Notes under the pieces: generated by a model
Database searches by the model: none
What the model was told of the DNA's origin: nothing
What the model saw: only the letters and a program-made list of their open reading frames with translations
Assembly (NCBI GenBank): GCA_035999765.1
Contig: CP108521.1
Coordinates: 2,170,001 to 2,234,000 of the forward strand
Direction: 5' to 3'
DNA: 64,000 nt
DNA from: Streptomyces sp. NBC_01231
GTDB taxonomy: Bacteria; Actinomycetota; Actinomycetes; Streptomycetales; Streptomycetaceae
Position numbers and translations under genes: made by a program
Shown here: positions 17,208 through 24,712 of the stretch, piece after piece
How the letters are laid out: the number at the start of each line of letters is the position of its first letter
How positions within the stretch are numbered: position 1 is the first letter of the stretch

Positions 17208-17533
17208 GCGGGACGGCCGCTGAGGGCACGGACCGGGATCCCGGCCTCCAGCCGGAGCGGACCCGGCTCGCCTGGCGGCGGACGACCCTGTCCAGCACCG
17301 TGGCCGCCCTGCTGGCCATGAAGGCCACGCTGCACGGCGGAGTCTCGGTGGCCGGGGTCACCGTGTGCGCGCTGTGCGGTGCCCTGTGGCTGAGCTTCCT
17401 GCTCGTCGCCCACCGCCGCATCCGCGTCCTGTCGGCGACGAGCAGCCCCACGGCGCTGGCCCCGCGGGACGCGACGACGGGGGCGCTCCTGACCGTGGCG
17501 CTGGCCGTCTGCGCGGCGGCGCTGGTCCTCTAG
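17204..17533 (+). CDS. Second DUF202 family membrane protein
   Basis: A 109-residue protein with the shorter DUF202 pattern (LQPERTRLAWRRTTLSSTVA) followed by three hydrophobic helices. It pairs with the preceding DUF202 protein, which it overlaps by four bases; such tandem long/short pairs probably form a heteromeric membrane complex (inference). Purine-rich repeats follow its stop. Confidence 0.88.
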   Translation: MSGTAAEGTDRDPGLQPERTRLAWRRTTLSSTVAALLAMKATLHGGVSVAGVTVCALCGALWLSFLLVAHRRIRVLSATSSPTALAPRDATTGALLTVALAVCAAALVL

Positions 17534-17542
17534 GGCCGGCGT

Positions 17543-17586
17543 GAGAAGACCGGAGAAGACCGGCCGGAGAAGACCGGAGAAGAACT
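17543..17586 (+). repeat. GAGAAGACCG tandem repeats
   Basis: Three exact copies of GAGAAGACCG (17543, 17553 and 17567) and one decayed copy at 17577. The tract follows directly on the second DUF202 gene. No function is apparent. Confidence 0.75.
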
Positions 17587-17741
17587 GAGCAGGACCGAGG
17601 AGAGTAAGCCTCCGATCAGCCGCATGCCTCACACGGACCCCGCAAGCAACTCCCGGCCGCGCCGACCGCTCCCCGTCGCCACCGGCGGGGAGCGGTCCGC
17701 CTATCGTGGCTCCGATCACGTTCTGCCCCGGCCCTGGACGA

Positions 17742-17761
17742 CATACCGACCGGTCGGCATC
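17742..17761. promoter_or_regulatory. TetR-type operator before the ACAD11-like operon (PfmR-like)
   Basis: CATACCGACCGGTCGGCATC is a 20-bp inverted repeat (8 of 10 pairs match) lying 61 bp before the phosphotransferase start. Its half site CATACCGACC recurs at 23244-23263 and, in a variant form, at 35030-35049. It closely matches the PfmR consensus TACCGACCGNTNGGTN that I recall from Thermus thermophilus. Confidence 0.7.
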
Positions 17762-17822
17762 ATGGAGCAGTCCCGTTCACGCGCCCGTGGCCCCGTGCAC
17801 ACCGCACACGTAAGGAGCATCG

Positions 17823-18845
17823 ATGAGCCCCGACCACCCGCCAGGACTCGATCTCGACCGGCTGCGCGCCCTGCTCGACCGTGAGCGGCCCGGCCTGGTG
17901 CAGGGCCCGCTGACCGGCCGGCTGATCGAGGGCGGACGGTCGAACCTCACGTACGCGCTCTCCGACGGCAGCGCGAAGTGGGTCGTCAGACGGCCCCCGC
18001 TCGGCCATGTTCTGGCCACCGCGCACGACATGAAGCGCGAGCACCGGGTCATCAGCGCGCTGCACCCGACCGAGGTGCCGGTGCCGCGACCGGTGCTGCT
18101 CTGCGAGGACGAGGAGGTGCTGGGCTCGTCCTTCTACGTCATGGAGTTCGTGGAGGGCACCCCGTACCGCACCGCCGACCAGCTGGCCCCGCTCGGCCCC
18201 GCGCGTACCCGGGAGGCCGTCCTCGCGCTGGTCGACACGCTCGTCGAGCTGCACGCGGTGGATCCCGCCGAGGTGGGTCTCGCCGACTTCGGCCGGCCCG
18301 AGGGCTTCCTGGACCGGCAACTGCGGCGCTGGGGGAAGCAGTTGGACGCCTCCCGCAACCGTGAGCTGGCCGGGATCGACGAGCTGCACGCGACGCTCGG
18401 CCGCGCCATGCCGCACTCCCCCGACCCGACGGTCGTGCACGGCGACTACCGGCTCGACAACGTGCTGATCGGCGACGACGACCGGATCAAGGCCATCCTC
18501 GACTGGGAGATGTCCACGCTCGGCGATCCGCTGACCGACCTGGGTCTGCTGGTGATGTACAGCCTGCCGCTCGGTGCGCCCGACTCGCCGGTGTCCACGA
18601 CCGCCGAGGCCCCCGGGCACCCGGATCCCGCCGAACTGATCGAGCGGTACGCGGCACGCTCGGGCCGTGACGTCTCCGCGGTCTCCTGGTACACGGCGTT
18701 CGCGTGGTTCAAGCTCGCCGTGATCCTGGAGGGCATCCACTACCGCTACACCCTGGGCCAGACGGTCGGCCGCGGCTTCGACCGCATCGGCGACCTGGTC
18801 CCGGTCTTCATCGAGCACGGCCTGACCACCCTTCAGGAAGGCTGA
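17823..18845 (+). CDS. Phosphotransferase family protein (ACAD11 kinase domain-like)
   Basis: A 340-residue aminoglycoside-phosphotransferase-fold kinase. The catalytic loop HGDYRLDN is at residues 206-213, and the metal-binding DWE begins at Asp227. In human ACAD10/11 the same kinase domain is fused to an acyl-CoA dehydrogenase and phosphorylates 4-hydroxyacyl-CoAs for beta-oxidation. Here the dehydrogenase is the next gene, six bases downstream, so the two proteins likely act together. A TetR-type operator precedes it. Confidence 0.9.
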   Translation: MSPDHPPGLDLDRLRALLDRERPGLVQGPLTGRLIEGGRSNLTYALSDGSAKWVVRRPPLGHVLATAHDMKREHRVISALHPTEVPVPRPVLLCEDEEVLGSSFYVMEFVEGTPYRTADQLAPLGPARTREAVLALVDTLVELHAVDPAEVGLADFGRPEGFLDRQLRRWGKQLDASRNRELAGIDELHATLGRAMPHSPDPTVVHGDYRLDNVLIGDDDRIKAILDWEMSTLGDPLTDLGLLVMYSLPLGAPDSPVSTTAEAPGHPDPAELIERYAARSGRDVSAVSWYTAFAWFKLAVILEGIHYRYTLGQTVGRGFDRIGDLVPVFIEHGLTTLQEG

Positions 18846-18851
18846 CCAGAC

Positions 18852-20066
18852 ATGGACTTCGCGTTCGACGCGCGCACCGAGGAACTGCGCGCCAAGCTGC
18901 TCGCCTTCATGGACGAGTACGTCTACCCGGCCGAGGCCGTCGCGCACGAGCAGCGCGAGAAGCTCGCCTCGCCGTGGGACACCCCGGCCGTGGTCGAGGA
19001 GGTGAAGGCGGAGGCCCGCAGGCAGGGCCTGTGGAACCTCTTCCTCCCGGACTCCGAGTACGGCGCCGGCCTGACCAACCTCCAGTACGCGCCCCTCGCC
19101 GAGATCACCGGCCGTTCCCCGCAGTTGGCGCCCACGGTGACGAACTGCGCGGCTCCGGACACCGGCAACATGGAGGTGCTGACGCAGTTCGGCGACGAGC
19201 AGCAGAAGAAGCAGTGGCTGGAGCCGCTGCTGGCGGGCGAGATCCGCTCGGCGTTCGCGATGACCGAGCCAGAGGTGGCCTCCTCGGACGCCACCAACAT
19301 CACCACGCACATCCGGCGGGAGGGTGACGAGTACGTCATCTCCGGCCGCAAGTGGTACATCTCCGGGGCGATGAACCCGGACTGCAAGATCTTCATCGTG
19401 ATGGGCAAGACCGATCCGGACGGCGACGACATCCGCCGTCAGCAGTCCATGGTTCTCGTCCCGCGCGACACCCCGGGCGTGACGGTGAAGCGCGCCATGC
19501 AGGTCTTCGGGTACGAGGACCACTACCACGGCGGCCACGCCGAGGTCGTCTTCGACGGAGCGCGGGTGCCGGTGTCGAACCTGATCGGCGAGGAGGGCGG
19601 CGGCTTCGCCATCGCCCAGGCACGTCTCGGCCCCGGCCGCATCCACCACTGCATGCGGCTGATCGGCATGGCCGAGCGGGCGATCGAGCTGATGTGCAGG
19701 CGGGCCGTCTCGCGCGACGCCTTCGGCAAGGCGCTGGCCCAGCAGGGCGTGGTGCACAACTGGATCGCGGACGCGCGGGTGGCCGTGGAGCAGCTGCGGC
19801 TGCTGGTCCTCAAGACGGCCTGGATGATGGACACGGTCGGCAACCGGGGCGCCCACGCGGAGATCCAGGCCATCAAGATCGCCACGCCCCGCACGGTCGT
19901 CGACATCATCGACCGCGCGATCCAGCTGCACGGCGCGGGCGGCGTCAGCCAGGACTTCCCGTTGGCCGAGCTCTACGCCGGAGCCCGCACGCTGATGATC
20001 GCCGACGGCCCGGACGAGGTGCACCAGCGCTCGCTGGCTCGGCGGGAGTTGAAGAAGTACCTGTGA
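18852..20066 (+). CDS. Acyl-CoA dehydrogenase, ACAD11-like
   Basis: A 404-residue flavoprotein with the FAD-contacting FAMTEPEVASSDATNI motif near residue 135, the KWYISGAMNPDCKI strand, and the C-terminal DGPDEVHQRSLARRELKKY that holds the substrate/FAD site. It matches the ACAD10/11-type branch. The neighbouring kinase-fold gene supports a role in degrading hydroxylated or long-chain acyl-CoAs. Transcription ends at a strong hairpin 14 bp past the stop. Confidence 0.92.
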   Translation: MDFAFDARTEELRAKLLAFMDEYVYPAEAVAHEQREKLASPWDTPAVVEEVKAEARRQGLWNLFLPDSEYGAGLTNLQYAPLAEITGRSPQLAPTVTNCAAPDTGNMEVLTQFGDEQQKKQWLEPLLAGEIRSAFAMTEPEVASSDATNITTHIRREGDEYVISGRKWYISGAMNPDCKIFIVMGKTDPDGDDIRRQQSMVLVPRDTPGVTVKRAMQVFGYEDHYHGGHAEVVFDGARVPVSNLIGEEGGGFAIAQARLGPGRIHHCMRLIGMAERAIELMCRRAVSRDAFGKALAQQGVVHNWIADARVAVEQLRLLVLKTAWMMDTVGNRGAHAEIQAIKIATPRTVVDIIDRAIQLHGAGGVSQDFPLAELYAGARTLMIADGPDEVHQRSLARRELKKYL

Positions 20067-20079
20067 GGTGACGCGGTGG

Positions 20080-20105
20080 GGGGCGGTCGCCCAGGCGACC
20101 GCCCC
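20080..20105. terminator. Bidirectional hairpin terminator
   Basis: GGGGCGGTCGC (20080-20090), loop CCAG, GCGACCGCCCC (20095-20105): a perfect 11-bp stem between the convergent acyl-CoA dehydrogenase and TetR genes. There is no U-run, as is usual in Streptomyces. Confidence 0.88.
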
Positions 20106-20125
20106 TCACCCATGTCCGTCGGCTG

Positions 20126-20728
20126 TCAGGGCCGCAGCGCCCGCAGCAGCAGGTCCGCGAGGTGGTCCGCGACCTCCTGCGGGCTCATCGGACCGTCGGG
20201 GCGGTACCAGGTGGAGAGGTGGTGGACGGAGCCGAAGTGGTAGTCGACCACCAGGTCGGCCGGGGTCGCCTTGGAGAAGACGCCCGTCTGCTGGCCCTCC
20301 TCGACCAGCGCGCGGAAGCGTTCGTGGTAGCGCCGGCGTTCGGCCCGCACCTGCTTGTTCTTCTCGGGGCTCAGGTGGTGCATCGAGCGAAAGAAGATCA
20401 TCGCGTCGTCGAGGTTGTCGATGGTCGTGACGACGACGTCGGCCGCCGCGCCGCGCAGCCGCTTCTCGATCGGCTCGTCGGCGCCCGCGAAGGCGTCGAG
20501 TCTCTCCTGCTGGACGCGCAGCACGCGTGCGTACACCTCGTGCAGCAGGTCGTCCTTGGAGCCGAAGTAGTGGTAAAGCGCCCCCTTGGTGACGCCGGCC
20601 GCCTCGACGATCTCCTGCACCGAGGTGCGGTCGTAGCCCTGCTCGGCGAAGAGCCGGGTGGCGGCGGCCAGCAGCCGCTGCGGCACGGGGATCCCGTCAC
20701 CGTCCGTCGTCCTGGGCACTGCCGCCAC
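20126..20728 (-). CDS. TetR family regulator of fatty acid/acyl-CoA genes (PfmR/FadR-like)
   Basis: A 200-residue TetR protein. The DNA-binding motif SVQEIVEAAGVTKGALYHYFGSKDDLL lies around residues 36-63, as usual. The C-terminal half resembles acyl-CoA-responsive regulators. It starts at GTG 20728, 32 bp downstream of the acyl-CoA ligase gene, making it the third gene of the SDR-ligase-TetR operon. The operators found before this operon, the ACAD11-like operon and the MHS symporter are its most likely targets, implying autoregulation. Confidence 0.88.
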   Translation of the reverse strand: MAAVPRTTDGDGIPVPQRLLAAATRLFAEQGYDRTSVQEIVEAAGVTKGALYHYFGSKDDLLHEVYARVLRVQQERLDAFAGADEPIEKRLRGAAADVVVTTIDNLDDAMIFFRSMHHLSPEKNKQVRAERRRYHERFRALVEEGQQTGVFSKATPADLVVDYHFGSVHHLSTWYRPDGPMSPQEVADHLADLLLRALRP

Positions 20729-20760
20729 CTGCCTTCCGAGTTGTTCTTCGCCTGCTGCCT

Positions 20761-22422
20761 CTAGCCCTGCGGGCGAGACCGCAGTTCCCGCCGGAGGATC
20801 TTCCCACTAGCCGTCTTCGGCAAGTCGGGCAGGATCTCCACCTGCCGCGGGTATTTGTAGGCGGCCAGTCTCTCCTTGCAGTAGGCGGCGAGCGCACCGG
20901 GGTCCGTCTCGGCCCCCGGACGGAGACTGATGTACGCCTTGACGGTCTCCCCGCGGTACCCGTCGGCGACCCCGACGACGGCCGCCTCGCGCACCGCCGG
21001 GTGCGTGTAGAGGACGTCCTCGACCTCGCGCGGCCACACCTTGAAGCCGGACGCGTTGATCATGTCCTTCTTGCGGTCGACGACGTACAGCCAGCCCTGC
21101 GGGTCCATGAAGCCGATGTCGCCGGTGCGCAGCTCGCCGTCCGGGAAGGTCTCGGCGGTGGCCTCCGGGCGCCGCCAGTATCCGGGCACGACCTGCGGCC
21201 CGCGTACGACGATCTCGCCCTGCTCCCCGAAGGGCACCTCCGCGCCCTGGTCGTCGACGATCCGGACGACCGTGTCGGGGCCGGGCACGCCCACCGCCAG
21301 CGTCCCGGAGACCGGGTCGACCGGGGCCTCCAGGGTGGGCGGCACGGAGGCGCAGGGCGCGCTGCACTCGGTGAGCCCGTAGCCGTTGCGGATGTACGGC
21401 CCGAAGCCGGCCCGGAACTTCTCCACCAGGGCGGGCGGCAGCGGGGCACCGCCGGAGGAGATGGTGACGAAGGACGAGAAGTGGTCCCGGGTGACGTCGG
21501 GGTGGGCGGCCAGGGCCATGAAGGCGGTCGCCGGACCCACCGTGTAGTGCGGGCGGTGCTCGGCGAACGCGTCGAGCACGACCCCCGACTCGAAACGGTA
21601 GGCCAGGACCAGCGTGCCCGCGCTGTCGAGGCACGCCCCGAACTGGCAGACCATCCCGGTGATGTGGAACAGCGGCGCCATCGCGAAGTAGACGGGCGAC
21701 TCGGGCAGGGCCAGGCCCGTCCGCTGCCGCTCGGCGTTGTACATGATGTTGGCGTGCGTGTTGGTGGCGCCCTTGGGGGTGCCGCTGGTGCCCGAGGTGT
21801 AGCTGATCAGCGCTACGTCGGACGGAGCCGGGTCGCGGCCCTCGGGTGCCTTGTGACCGGCCCTGGCCACCTCCGTGAGGTCGTCGGCGTCCCCGGCCCC
21901 CGGCAGCCGCTCGAAGGTCAGCACGCGCGCGTCCTGGCGGGTCTGGAAATCCAGCTCGCAGGCGGTGAGCGCGATCCGCACCGGCGAGTCGGCGGCGGCG
22001 TCGCGCAGATACGCGTCCCAGGCGCGGTCGGAGCAGATCAGCGCGGCCACCTCGCCGTCGTGCAGGACATGGCCGACCTCCCCCGACTTGTACATGGGGT
22101 TGACCGGCACGACGGTGGCGCCCGCCTTCCAGGCGCCGAGCAGCGCGAGCACGAAGTGCGGGGAGTTCTGCAGCAGGACCGCCACCCGGTCTCCGCGCTC
22201 CAGGCCGCGGGCGGCGAGGTGACCGGCGACCGAGTCGCTCAGTTCGTCGACCTCGCGGTAGGTCAGGCGGCCGTCGAAGTAGGCGAGGAAGGGGCGGTCC
22301 GGGGTCTCGGTGACGGCCCGGCGCAGGGCGTGCACGAAGGAGTCGGCGGGGTCGGCGAGGGCGCGCTGGGCGTCGTTGAGCAGGCCCAGCCAGGGCTTGG
22401 CGGCGTAGAGGGAGTCGGTCAC
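20761..22422 (-). CDS. Class I adenylate-forming acyl-CoA ligase
   Basis: A 553-residue ANL enzyme. The P-loop motif YTSGTSGTPKG is at residues 208-218. NGYGLTEC, GELRTGDIGFMD and the C-terminal catalytic lysine in PKTASGKILRREL are all present. It activates a fatty or other carboxylic acid to its CoA thioester. The start GTG 22422 overlaps the SDR stop by four bases, so the two are coupled; the TetR gene follows. Confidence 0.92.
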   Translation of the reverse strand: MTDSLYAAKPWLGLLNDAQRALADPADSFVHALRRAVTETPDRPFLAYFDGRLTYREVDELSDSVAGHLAARGLERGDRVAVLLQNSPHFVLALLGAWKAGATVVPVNPMYKSGEVGHVLHDGEVAALICSDRAWDAYLRDAAADSPVRIALTACELDFQTRQDARVLTFERLPGAGDADDLTEVARAGHKAPEGRDPAPSDVALISYTSGTSGTPKGATNTHANIMYNAERQRTGLALPESPVYFAMAPLFHITGMVCQFGACLDSAGTLVLAYRFESGVVLDAFAEHRPHYTVGPATAFMALAAHPDVTRDHFSSFVTISSGGAPLPPALVEKFRAGFGPYIRNGYGLTECSAPCASVPPTLEAPVDPVSGTLAVGVPGPDTVVRIVDDQGAEVPFGEQGEIVVRGPQVVPGYWRRPEATAETFPDGELRTGDIGFMDPQGWLYVVDRKKDMINASGFKVWPREVEDVLYTHPAVREAAVVGVADGYRGETVKAYISLRPGAETDPGALAAYCKERLAAYKYPRQVEILPDLPKTASGKILRRELRSRPQG

Positions 22423-23192
22423 CGGGTCGTCTCCCACTTCTGCTGGATGTGGTTCATGTTCGTCAGCCAGCGGTCCGGGTCGGCGGCCCTGGCCTGGTAG
22501 TACCCGGCGACCTCGGGGTGCGGCAGGATCAGGAAACGGTCCTCCTCGATGCCCTTGAACAGGGCGTCCGCCACCTCCTCGGGGGCGATCGCGGTCGGCT
22601 GGAGGATCAGGTTGCCCGCGCTGCCGGTGGCGGCCAGCATGTCGGTGCGCACGCCCTGCGGACAGATCGCGTGGACCTTCAGACCGCGGTGCCGGTACGT
22701 CAGCGACAGCCACTCGGCGAAGGCGTACGCGCCGTGCTTGGTGACGCTGTAGGAGGGCGCGCCGATCATCGTCAGCAGGCCGGCGGCGGAGACGGTGGAC
22801 ACGAAGCGGCCGCTGCCGCGCTCCAGCCAGGCGGGAAGCAGCTCATCGGCGGCACGCACATGGGCCATGACGTTGACGTCCCAGGCCGCGGCCCAGGACT
22901 TCTCGTCGGCCGACAGCCCGTGGGCCCCGTCCTCGAAGGCGACACCGGCGTTGGCGCAGTACACGTCCACCGTCCCGCCCAGCGCCGCACGGGCCTCGGT
23001 GACGATCCCGGAGGCGTCGCCCGGGACCGCGATGCCGCCGATCTCGTCGGCCACCGCTCTGGCCCGGTCGGCGTCCAGGTCGTTCACGACGACCCGGGCG
23101 CCCTCGGCGGCGAAGCGACGGGCCAGCGCGGCCCCGATACCGCCCCCCGCTCCGGTGACGACCACTCCGGCATCCTGCACGGCTCCCACCAT
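22419..23192 (-). CDS. SDR family oxidoreductase
   Basis: A 257-residue short-chain dehydrogenase with TGAGGGIG near residue 14, CANAG in place of the usual NNAG, and an active-site YSVTK motif with Ser in STVSAAG before it. It probably oxidises a hydroxyacyl or alcohol intermediate in the same pathway as the ligase. ATG 23192 is preceded by AAGGAGACCG, an ideal ribosome site. Promoter and operator lie about 50-70 bp upstream. Confidence 0.88.
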   Translation of the reverse strand: MVGAVQDAGVVVTGAGGGIGAALARRFAAEGARVVVNDLDADRARAVADEIGGIAVPGDASGIVTEARAALGGTVDVYCANAGVAFEDGAHGLSADEKSWAAAWDVNVMAHVRAADELLPAWLERGSGRFVSTVSAAGLLTMIGAPSYSVTKHGAYAFAEWLSLTYRHRGLKVHAICPQGVRTDMLAATGSAGNLILQPTAIAPEEVADALFKGIEEDRFLILPHPEVAGYYQARAADPDRWLTNMNHIQQKWETTR

Positions 23193-23243
23193 CGGTCTCC
23201 TTCGACGCGACGCGATTCGGCTCTGGCTCCCCCGCAACACAGT

Positions 23244-23263
23244 CAGACTAACCGGTCGGTATG
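23244..23263. promoter_or_regulatory. TetR-type operator before the SDR-ligase-TetR operon
   Basis: CAGACTAACCGGTCGGTATG. On the minus strand it reads CATACCGACC-GGTTAGTCTG, sharing the complete left half with the 17742-17761 site. It lies 52 bp upstream of the SDR start and so is the likely autoregulatory site of the TetR at 20126-20728. Confidence 0.7.
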
Positions 23264-23397
23264 TTGCAAGGAAGGGGCGCCGCAGCCAACCAGGGGCGCG
23301 GGGCCGTATCGATGTGCGGCTCCGCCGCGTGGGCGCGACAAGCCACAGTCGACCCACTGCTTCACCACAGCCGGCGGGAGCGCATAGCGTGCTGAGC

Positions 23398-24627
23398 ATG
23401 CGCCTCTCCAGACGAGCTCTGCTCGCAGCAGCAACGGCAACGGCGTCACTACCCGCAGCTTCCCCCGCCTCCGCGGCCCGCCGCAGGCGAACCGGCTTCG
23501 AGAACCTGGCCGCGAACCACTACGCCCAGCTCAGCGGCCGGCGAACCGGCATCGTCACCAACCCCACCGGCATCACCCGAGACGTCCGCCACATCGTGGA
23601 CGTCATGCACGCCGACGACCGGGTGAACCTGGTCGCCGTCTTCGGTCCCGAGCACGGTTTCCGCGGCACCGCCCAGGCGGGCGGCTCCGAGGGCCGTTAC
23701 GACGATCCGGCGACCGGCCTGCCCGTCTACGACACGTATCTCAAGAGCGGCCAGGCCCTCGCCGACATCTTCACCGCGTCCGGCGTGGATACCGTCGTCT
23801 TCGACATCCAGGACGTGGGCGCGCGCTTCTACACGTACATCTGGACGCTGTACGACTGCATGGAGGCGGCCCGACTCGCGGGCAAGCGGTTCGTGGTCCT
23901 GGACCGGCCGAACCCCGTGACCGGCCGGGCGGCTCTCGGCCCGGTGCTGCACAAGGAGTTCGCGACCTTCGTCGGACGGCAGCCGATCTCCCAGGCGCAC
24001 GGGATGACCGTCGCGGAGCTGGCGCGTTTGTTCAACGGGGAGTTCCTGAGCTCGCCGGTCGAGCTGGACACCGTACTGATGACCGGGTGGCGGAGGTCGG
24101 AGTGGTACGACGCCTGGGGGCTGCCCTGGGTGCCGCCGAGCCCGAACATGCCGACGCCCGACACCGCCCTCGTCTACTCGGGGACCTGCCTCTTCGAGGG
24201 GACGAACCTGTCGGAGGGGCGCGGGACGACCCGGCCCTTCGAACTGCTGGGCGCGGAGGGCGTGGACAGGCGGTGGGCGGCTGCGGTGAGTGAACTCGCC
24301 CTGCCCGGCGCGCACTTCAGGGAGGCGTACTTCGCGCCCACCTTCTCGAAGTTCCAGGGGAAGACGATCGGGGGCGTGCAGATCCATGTGCACGACCGGG
24401 ACGCCTACGACCCACTACGTGCCGGGATCGCGCTCCTGGTGACCGCGAAGAAGGTGTGGACCGGCTTCGCCTGGCGCCCCGACAACTGGATCGACAAGCT
24501 GACGGGCTCCACGCTGGTGCGCACGATGATCGACGCGGGCGCGGACACCGACGAGGTGGTGGCGGGCTGGGGACGGGAACTGGCGGCGTTCCGGCGGGTG
24601 CGCGGGGAGTACCTCGTCTACCGGTGA
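23398..24627 (+). CDS. Secreted NamZ-like (DUF1343) exo-beta-N-acetylmuramidase
   Basis: A 409-residue exported protein. The first 27 residues form a twin-arginine type signal (RLSRRALLAAATATASLPAA, then ASA cleavage context). The mature part is a DUF1343 domain: TGIVTNPTGI, GPEHGFRG, FDIQDVGARFYTYIWT and PSPNMPTP are all present. NamZ of Bacillus subtilis removes terminal MurNAc from peptidoglycan fragments, so a wall-recycling role is expected. ATG 23398 is taken; GTG 23389 is an alternative. Confidence 0.9.
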   Translation: MRLSRRALLAAATATASLPAASPASAARRRRTGFENLAANHYAQLSGRRTGIVTNPTGITRDVRHIVDVMHADDRVNLVAVFGPEHGFRGTAQAGGSEGRYDDPATGLPVYDTYLKSGQALADIFTASGVDTVVFDIQDVGARFYTYIWTLYDCMEAARLAGKRFVVLDRPNPVTGRAALGPVLHKEFATFVGRQPISQAHGMTVAELARLFNGEFLSSPVELDTVLMTGWRRSEWYDAWGLPWVPPSPNMPTPDTALVYSGTCLFEGTNLSEGRGTTRPFELLGAEGVDRRWAAAVSELALPGAHFREAYFAPTFSKFQGKTIGGVQIHVHDRDAYDPLRAGIALLVTAKKVWTGFAWRPDNWIDKLTGSTLVRTMIDAGADTDEVVAGWGRELAAFRRVRGEYLVYR

Positions 24628-24651
24628 GGACGTCCACGGCTCGACCGGTGA

Positions 24652-24684
24652 TGACGGCGGGCCGCTTCCGCCGACCCGCCGTCA
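24652..24684. terminator. Bidirectional hairpin terminator
   Basis: TGACGGCGGG (24652-24661) pairs perfectly with CCCGCCGTCA (24675-24684) around a 13-base loop, between the convergent NamZ-like and penicillin acylase genes. Confidence 0.85.
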
Positions 24685-24712
24685 CTCATGCCTCACCGGT
24701 GTTCCGCGGTGT